NCBI GenBank assembly: GCA_022484695.1
Contig: JAKVKU010000013.1
Location: forward strand, 29,410-93,409
Direction of reading: 5' to 3'
Length of the DNA: 64,000 nt
Origin: Lactobacillus sp.
GTDB lineage: Bacteria; Bacillota; Bacilli; Lactobacillales; Lactobacillaceae
The translations under genes were made by a program, and so were the position numbers. A model generated the notes under the pieces. It was not told the DNA's origin. It was given only the letters and a program-made list of their open reading frames with translations, and ran no database searches. Below, piece by piece: positions 60,821 to 64,000 of the stretch (position 1 is its first letter; every line of letters begins with the position of its first letter).

Positions 60821-63319
60821 TTAGGATTTAACTTTATCTTGGTCTTGGGGTTTGTTTTTATCTTCAGGCTCTTTCACCGAAACCGTGATCTTACCCTTAG
60901 AAGCACCCACCGTAATGCTATCACCGCTCTTGATTTGACCGGTCAATAAGGATTCACTGACCTTGTCTTCAATTTGCGTTTGGATAGCCCGGCGGATCGG
61001 CCGTGCCCCATATTCAGGATCAAAGCCAGCGGCCGCCACAGCATCCAATGCTGCATTGGTGATTTTGACTTTAATTTCCTGTTCAGCCAAGCGTTTGATA
61101 ACGGTCTTGGACATGATCTTAACGATTTGCCGCAATTCATCCTTATCCAATGGATGGAAGACCACGGTTTCATCGATCCGGTTCAAGAATTCAGGCCGGA
61201 AGAAGCGTTTCATTTCTTCCATGATCCGACTACGCATTGCTGGGTAATCTTGACTGGCCTTTTCAGCACCAAAGCCCACGGATTTTTCATCCCGCAAGGC
61301 TGTTGCCCCCAGGTTAGAAGTCAAGATTAAAATCGTGTTCCGGAAGTCCACCCGGCGGCCCTTGGCATCAGTCAAGTAGCCATCATCTAATACCTGCAAT
61401 AGAATATTGAAGATATCGGGATGGGCTTTTTCCACTTCATCAAAGAGGACAACGGAATATGGCTTATTCCGAACTTTTTCAGTTAATTGTCCCCCTTCAT
61501 CATAACCCACATAGCCAGGAGGTGACCCGATCAACCGCGAAGTTGTATATTGTTCTTGGTATTCAGACATGTCCACTCTGATCATGTTGTCTTCAGAACC
61601 AAACATAGCTTCAGCCAAGGCTTTGGCCAATTCAGTTTTACCAACCCCAGTAGGGCCTAAGAACATGAAGGAACCAATTGGCCGGTTAGGGTCTTTCAAG
61701 CCACTGCGGGCCCGGCGAATTGCCCGGGCAACGGCAGAAATAGCTTCGTCTTGACCCACGACCCGTTTGTGCAAGATACTTTCCAAGTTGACCAGGCGAG
61801 CACTTTCACTCTTTTGCAATTGTGTCAGTGGCACCCCGGTCCATTCAGAAACAACTTGAGCCACATCTTCACCGGTGACTTTGATATCTTTGCGGATACC
61901 GTCCGTCTGGTCATCGGATTCTGAAGCCAATTTGTCCTTTAAGGCCATTTCGTCTTCCCGATAGTTTGCAGCCTTTTCAAAATCTTGGTTTTCAATAGCC
62001 TTTTCCTTCTTAGTGACCAGGCTATCTAATTGTTGTTGCAACTTATCACTTGGTGACAAGTTGTCAGCAGCATCCAAGCGGACCTTGGCAGCTGATTCAT
62101 CCACCAAATCAATGGCCTTATCTGGTAAGAAACGACCAGTGATGTAGCGTGAGGATAAAACAACGGCTTGATGCAAGGCATCATCGGTAATTGTGACGCC
62201 ATGATGTTCTTCATAGCGGCCCCGCAAACCCTTTAGAATTTGTTCAGCTTCTTCAGGGGTAGGTTCGTCGACTTGAATTGTCGCAAACCGACGTTCCAAA
62301 GCGGCATCTCTTTCAATATACTTTTGATATTCATCTAAGGTGGTGGCCCCGATCAATTGCAATTCGCCCCGGGCTAAGGCAGGCTTCAAAATGTTCGAGG
62401 CATCAATGGCCCCTTCAGCACCGCCGGCACCAATTAAGGTATGCAATTCATCAATGAATAAAATGACATTGCCATCTTGATAAATCTCATCAATTACTTT
62501 CTTTAAACGGTCTTCAAATTCGCCACGGTATTTTGTCCCAGCGACTAAAGAACCCATATCTAGCATCATCAAACGTTTATTATACATATCACTTGGCACA
62601 TTATGGTCATTGATCCGTTGGGCAAGACCTTCGGCAATCGCTGTTTTACCAACACCGGGTTCCCCGATGAGGACTGGATTGTTTTTAGTCCGACGACTTA
62701 GAATTTGAATGACCCGCTTAACTTCTTTATCCCGACCAACAACTGGATCCATCCGGCCTTCAGCAGCCGATTGGGTCAAGTCCCGAGCCAAGGAATCCAA
62801 AGTTGGGGTGCCTTGTTTGTCAGCACGGCGCTTAGGGGCCGCAACCCGACGTTTCGCACTAGCTTCTGTAATCCCCATTTTCTTCAATAGAACCTGCCGT
62901 GTTTTAGACAAGCTCAAGCCAAGATTAGAGATAATACGTGATGCCAATACATCATCTTCGTGCAACAACCCAAGTAAAATGTGCTCTGTACCAATCTTCA
63001 TAGCACCAAGACGTTTCGCTTCATCACCGGCAAAAGTCAAGATTTGCTTTGCCTTTGGTGAATATGGCAAGTAGGCTTCTTTTTGATCGTCCGGATTGGC
63101 ATTTGAAGAACCATAACCCGTAAACCGCTCAATTTCTTCTTTAACATCATCTGGTGTGATGGTGAGTTGTCGTAAAGTCTTACCAGCAACGCCATCATTT
63201 TCCAAAACAAGTGCCATTAACAAGTGTTCCGTTCCGACTGCGTGATGATGGAAAAATTTAGCCTGTTCCTGCGCAAGCGCTAATACGTTCTTAGCACTGG
63301 GCGTAAATAGATTATCCAA
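60821..63319 (-). CDS. clpC: AAA+ ATPase ClpC, Clp protease regulatory subunit
   Basis: 832 residues. Double Clp-N repeat (1-140), AAA-1 with Walker [10 protein letters not shown] and Walker [13 protein letters not shown] coiled middle domain ([20 protein letters not shown]), AAA-2 with [16 protein letters not shown] and [14 protein letters not shown], and [13 protein letters not shown]. It unfolds substrates for ClpP. Start is TTG 63319 after GAGGGG. Many Firmicutes have ctsR directly upstream; here the upstream neighbour is a tRNA cluster, with no ctsR in the window. Confidence 0.97.
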   Translation of the reverse strand: MDNLFTPSAKNVLALAQEQAKFFHHHAVGTEHLLMALVLENDGVAGKTLRQLTITPDDVKEEIERFTGYGSSNANPDDQKEAYLPYSPKAKQILTFAGDEAKRLGAMKIGTEHILLGLLHEDDVLASRIISNLGLSLSKTRQVLLKKMGITEASAKRRVAAPKRRADKQGTPTLDSLARDLTQSAAEGRMDPVVGRDKEVKRVIQILSRRTKNNPVLIGEPGVGKTAIAEGLAQRINDHNVPSDMYNKRLMMLDMGSLVAGTKYRGEFEDRLKKVIDEIYQDGNVILFIDELHTLIGAGGAEGAIDASNILKPALARGELQLIGATTLDEYQKYIERDAALERRFATIQVDEPTPEEAEQILKGLRGRYEEHHGVTITDDALHQAVVLSSRYITGRFLPDKAIDLVDESAAKVRLDAADNLSPSDKLQQQLDSLVTKKEKAIENQDFEKAANYREDEMALKDKLASESDDQTDGIRKDIKVTGEDVAQVVSEWTGVPLTQLQKSESARLVNLESILHKRVVGQDEAISAVARAIRRARSGLKDPNRPIGSFMFLGPTGVGKTELAKALAEAMFGSEDNMIRVDMSEYQEQYTTSRLIGSPPGYVGYDEGGQLTEKVRNKPYSVVLFDEVEKAHPDIFNILLQVLDDGYLTDAKGRRVDFRNTILILTSNLGATALRDEKSVGFGAEKASQDYPAMRSRIMEEMKRFFRPEFLNRIDETVVFHPLDKDELRQIVKIMSKTVIKRLAEQEIKVKITNAALDAVAAAGFDPEYGARPIRRAIQTQIEDKVSESLLTGQIKSGDSITVGASKGKITVSVKEPEDKNKPQDQDKVKS

Positions 63320-63364
63320 GTTTACCCCTCACTTTCATGCTTTGATTTAACTCCTATACTATTA

Positions 63365-63394
63365 ACTATACCGAATTTACCCTAAAGTTACCAA
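63365..63394 (-). promoter_or_regulatory. clpC promoter candidate and upstream gap (63320-63686)
   Basis: Minus strand: -35 TTGGTA (63389-63394), 18 bp, -10 TATAGT (63365-63370). In the 367-bp gap from clpC to the first tRNA I see this promoter, repeated GGTWA-like words overlapping it, an ATTGT/ACAAT hairpin near 63410-63432, a GTCAAGG/CCTTGAC hairpin (63598-63620) and the tRNA terminator. No canonical CtsR heptad pair and no gene. Confidence 0.55.
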
Positions 63395-63637
63395 TTAACC
63401 TTAAACTAAAATATTGTCTTTGTTAGAAAACAATGGGGTATGCCTGAGAAACGGGCTTACTTATAATAGTTATTTAATTATACACGGGCACCAAATAAAA
63501 ACAAGCCTTGTGGCGTAATTAGTATAACTGCCCGTATTATAACGATAAATCCGGAAAATTAAAAGTACTCTGCCTTAGTCTTAATCTTAGCACGGCCGTC
63601 AAGGGGGGTAAAACCTTGACCTGCGGGCAAACAAATA

Positions 63638-63671
63638 GGAACCAGCCGCTAATTTGTTTAGACTGATTCCT
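63638..63671 (-). terminator. Terminator of the tRNA cluster
   Basis: Minus strand: an 11-bp stem with wobbles (AGGAATCAG/CTGGTTCCT core), loop AAATT, followed by ATTTGTTT, a modest T run, just after the last tRNA. Confidence 0.6.
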
Positions 63672-63686
63672 AATATTGCATATTGA

Positions 63687-63760
63687 TCGGGAAAACAAGA
63701 TTTGAACTTGCGACCCCTACGTCCCGAACGTAGTGCTCTACCAAGCTGAGCTACTTCCCG
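63687..63760 (-). tRNA. tRNA-Pro (anticodon CGG)
   Basis: 74 nt with discriminator A. Acceptor CGGGAAG/TTTCCCG, D-arm GCTC...GAGC, anticodon stem CTACG/CGTAG with loop TTCGGGA, T-arm CAAG-TTCAAAT-CTTG. The CCA end is not encoded. Last of the cluster in transcription order. Confidence 0.95.
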
Positions 63761-63784
63761 ATAAGGTGATTAAAATACAAAAAA

Positions 63785-63856
63785 AGCGGAAGACGAGATT
63801 CGAACTCGCGACCCCCACCATGGCAAGGTGATGTTCTACCACTGAACTACTTCCGC
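63785..63856 (-). tRNA. tRNA-Gly (anticodon GCC)
   Basis: 72 nt. Acceptor GCGGAAG/CTTCCGC, anticodon stem TCACC/GGTGG with loop TTGCCAT, T-arm GCGAG-TTCGAAT-CTCGT. CCA not encoded. Confidence 0.95.
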
Positions 63857-63873
63857 ATAAATTATTTAATTAG

Positions 63874-63947
63874 TCGGGAAAACAGGATTCGAACCTGCGA
63901 CCCCCTGGTCCCAAACCAGGTGCTCTACCAAGCTGAGCTATTTCCCG
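63874..63947 (-). tRNA. tRNA-Pro (anticodon TGG)
   Basis: 74 nt. Same acceptor and D-arm as the CGG isoacceptor nearby; anticodon stem CCTGG/CCAGG with loop TTTGGGA; T-arm GCAGG-TTCGAAT-CCTGT. Confidence 0.95.
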
Positions 63948-63953
63948 AAGTAG

Positions 63954-64000
63954 TGCACCCAGTAGGAGTCGAACCTACAACCTTCTGATTCGTAGTCAGA
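63954..64000 (-). tRNA. tRNA-Arg (anticodon ACG), 3' part only
   Basis: 47 nt visible; the 5' part lies beyond the window. Anticodon stem TCTGA/TCAGA with loop CTACGAA, T-arm GTAGG-TTCGACT-CCTAC and acceptor 3' strand ending GGGTGC-A. The A34 is normally deaminated to inosine. Confidence 0.9.

Noticed and set aside
63580..63600. TTAGCAC-like half of a CIRCE element upstream of clpC
   Set aside because: Only one half is present; no GAGTGCTAA partner at the required spacing.
63598..63620. GTCAAGG-N9-CCTTGAC as another MerR-type operator
   Set aside because: The arms are inverted relative to the CCTT...AAGG dyads, and there is no TTGCCT/-10 pair with 19-bp spacing. More likely an RNA hairpin.
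63687..63947. Two tRNA-Pro genes as a recent tandem duplication
   Set aside because: Acceptor and D-arms are similar, but anticodon stems and anticodons (CGG, TGG) differ and a tRNA-Gly lies between, so they are ordinary isoacceptors.

Overview
This 64 kb window looks like chromosome from a low-to-mid GC Gram-positive bacterium of the family Lactobacillaceae. Three things point there: the gene order (S10-spc-alpha block, then ecfA1-ecfA2-ecfT-truA-rplM-rpsI), a zinc-type S14 protein, and a malate cluster laid out like maeP/maeE and maeK/maeR of Lactobacillus casei. Genus and species cannot be fixed from the sequence alone. No insertion sequence, prophage, CRISPR array or rRNA gene was seen.

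Region 1 (1-17.6 kb) is accessory. It holds the N-terminal part of a DHA2-type MFS exporter, two small hypothetical genes and an HxlR regulator. Next is an ABC-2 exporter with a DesK/LnrJ-type sensor kinase and a NarL-type response regulator. The malate module follows: maeP-maeE (uptake and malic enzyme), divergent from the CitA/CitB-type pair maeK-maeR. An OmpR-type two-component pair then precedes a cell-envelope cluster of DedA protein, PAP2 phosphatase, GT-C membrane glycosyltransferase and a polyprenyl-phosphate GT2.

Region 2 (17.6-27.4 kb) is an oxidoreductase-rich island. It carries four SDR-family enzymes, an aldo-keto reductase, an NAD(P)-binding NmrA-like protein, a flavodoxin, a broken alcohol dehydrogenase, LysR and MerR regulators, and a small secreted-protein/acetyltransferase/alpha-beta-hydrolase operon. 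Four promoters in the island share one unusual design: TTGCCT, exactly 19 bp with a CCTT...AAGG dyad, then a -10. This is the hallmark of MerR-family control, and one of the four drives the operon that encodes the island's own MerR protein. The inferred local regulon is the main finding.

Region 3 (27.5-63.3 kb) is the transcription/translation core, almost all on the minus strand. In transcription order from the right it runs: clpC; two U32 peptidase-family genes (TrhP-like tRNA modification); rpoB-rpoC; rpsL-rpsG-fusA; the S10-spc-alpha block from rpsJ to rplQ; then ecfA1-ecfA2-ecfT-truA-rplM-rpsI. Only a prepilin peptidase gene and a nicotinamidase gene run on the plus strand here. Clear promoters with 16-18 bp spacers were read before rpsJ, rpsL, infA, rpoB and clpC. 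The rpoB leader contains an intrinsic-terminator-like hairpin and a 14-bp perfect inverted repeat.

Region 4 (63.6-64 kb) is a minus-strand tRNA cluster: Pro(CGG), Gly(GCC), Pro(TGG) and the 3' part of Arg(ACG), cut by the window end.
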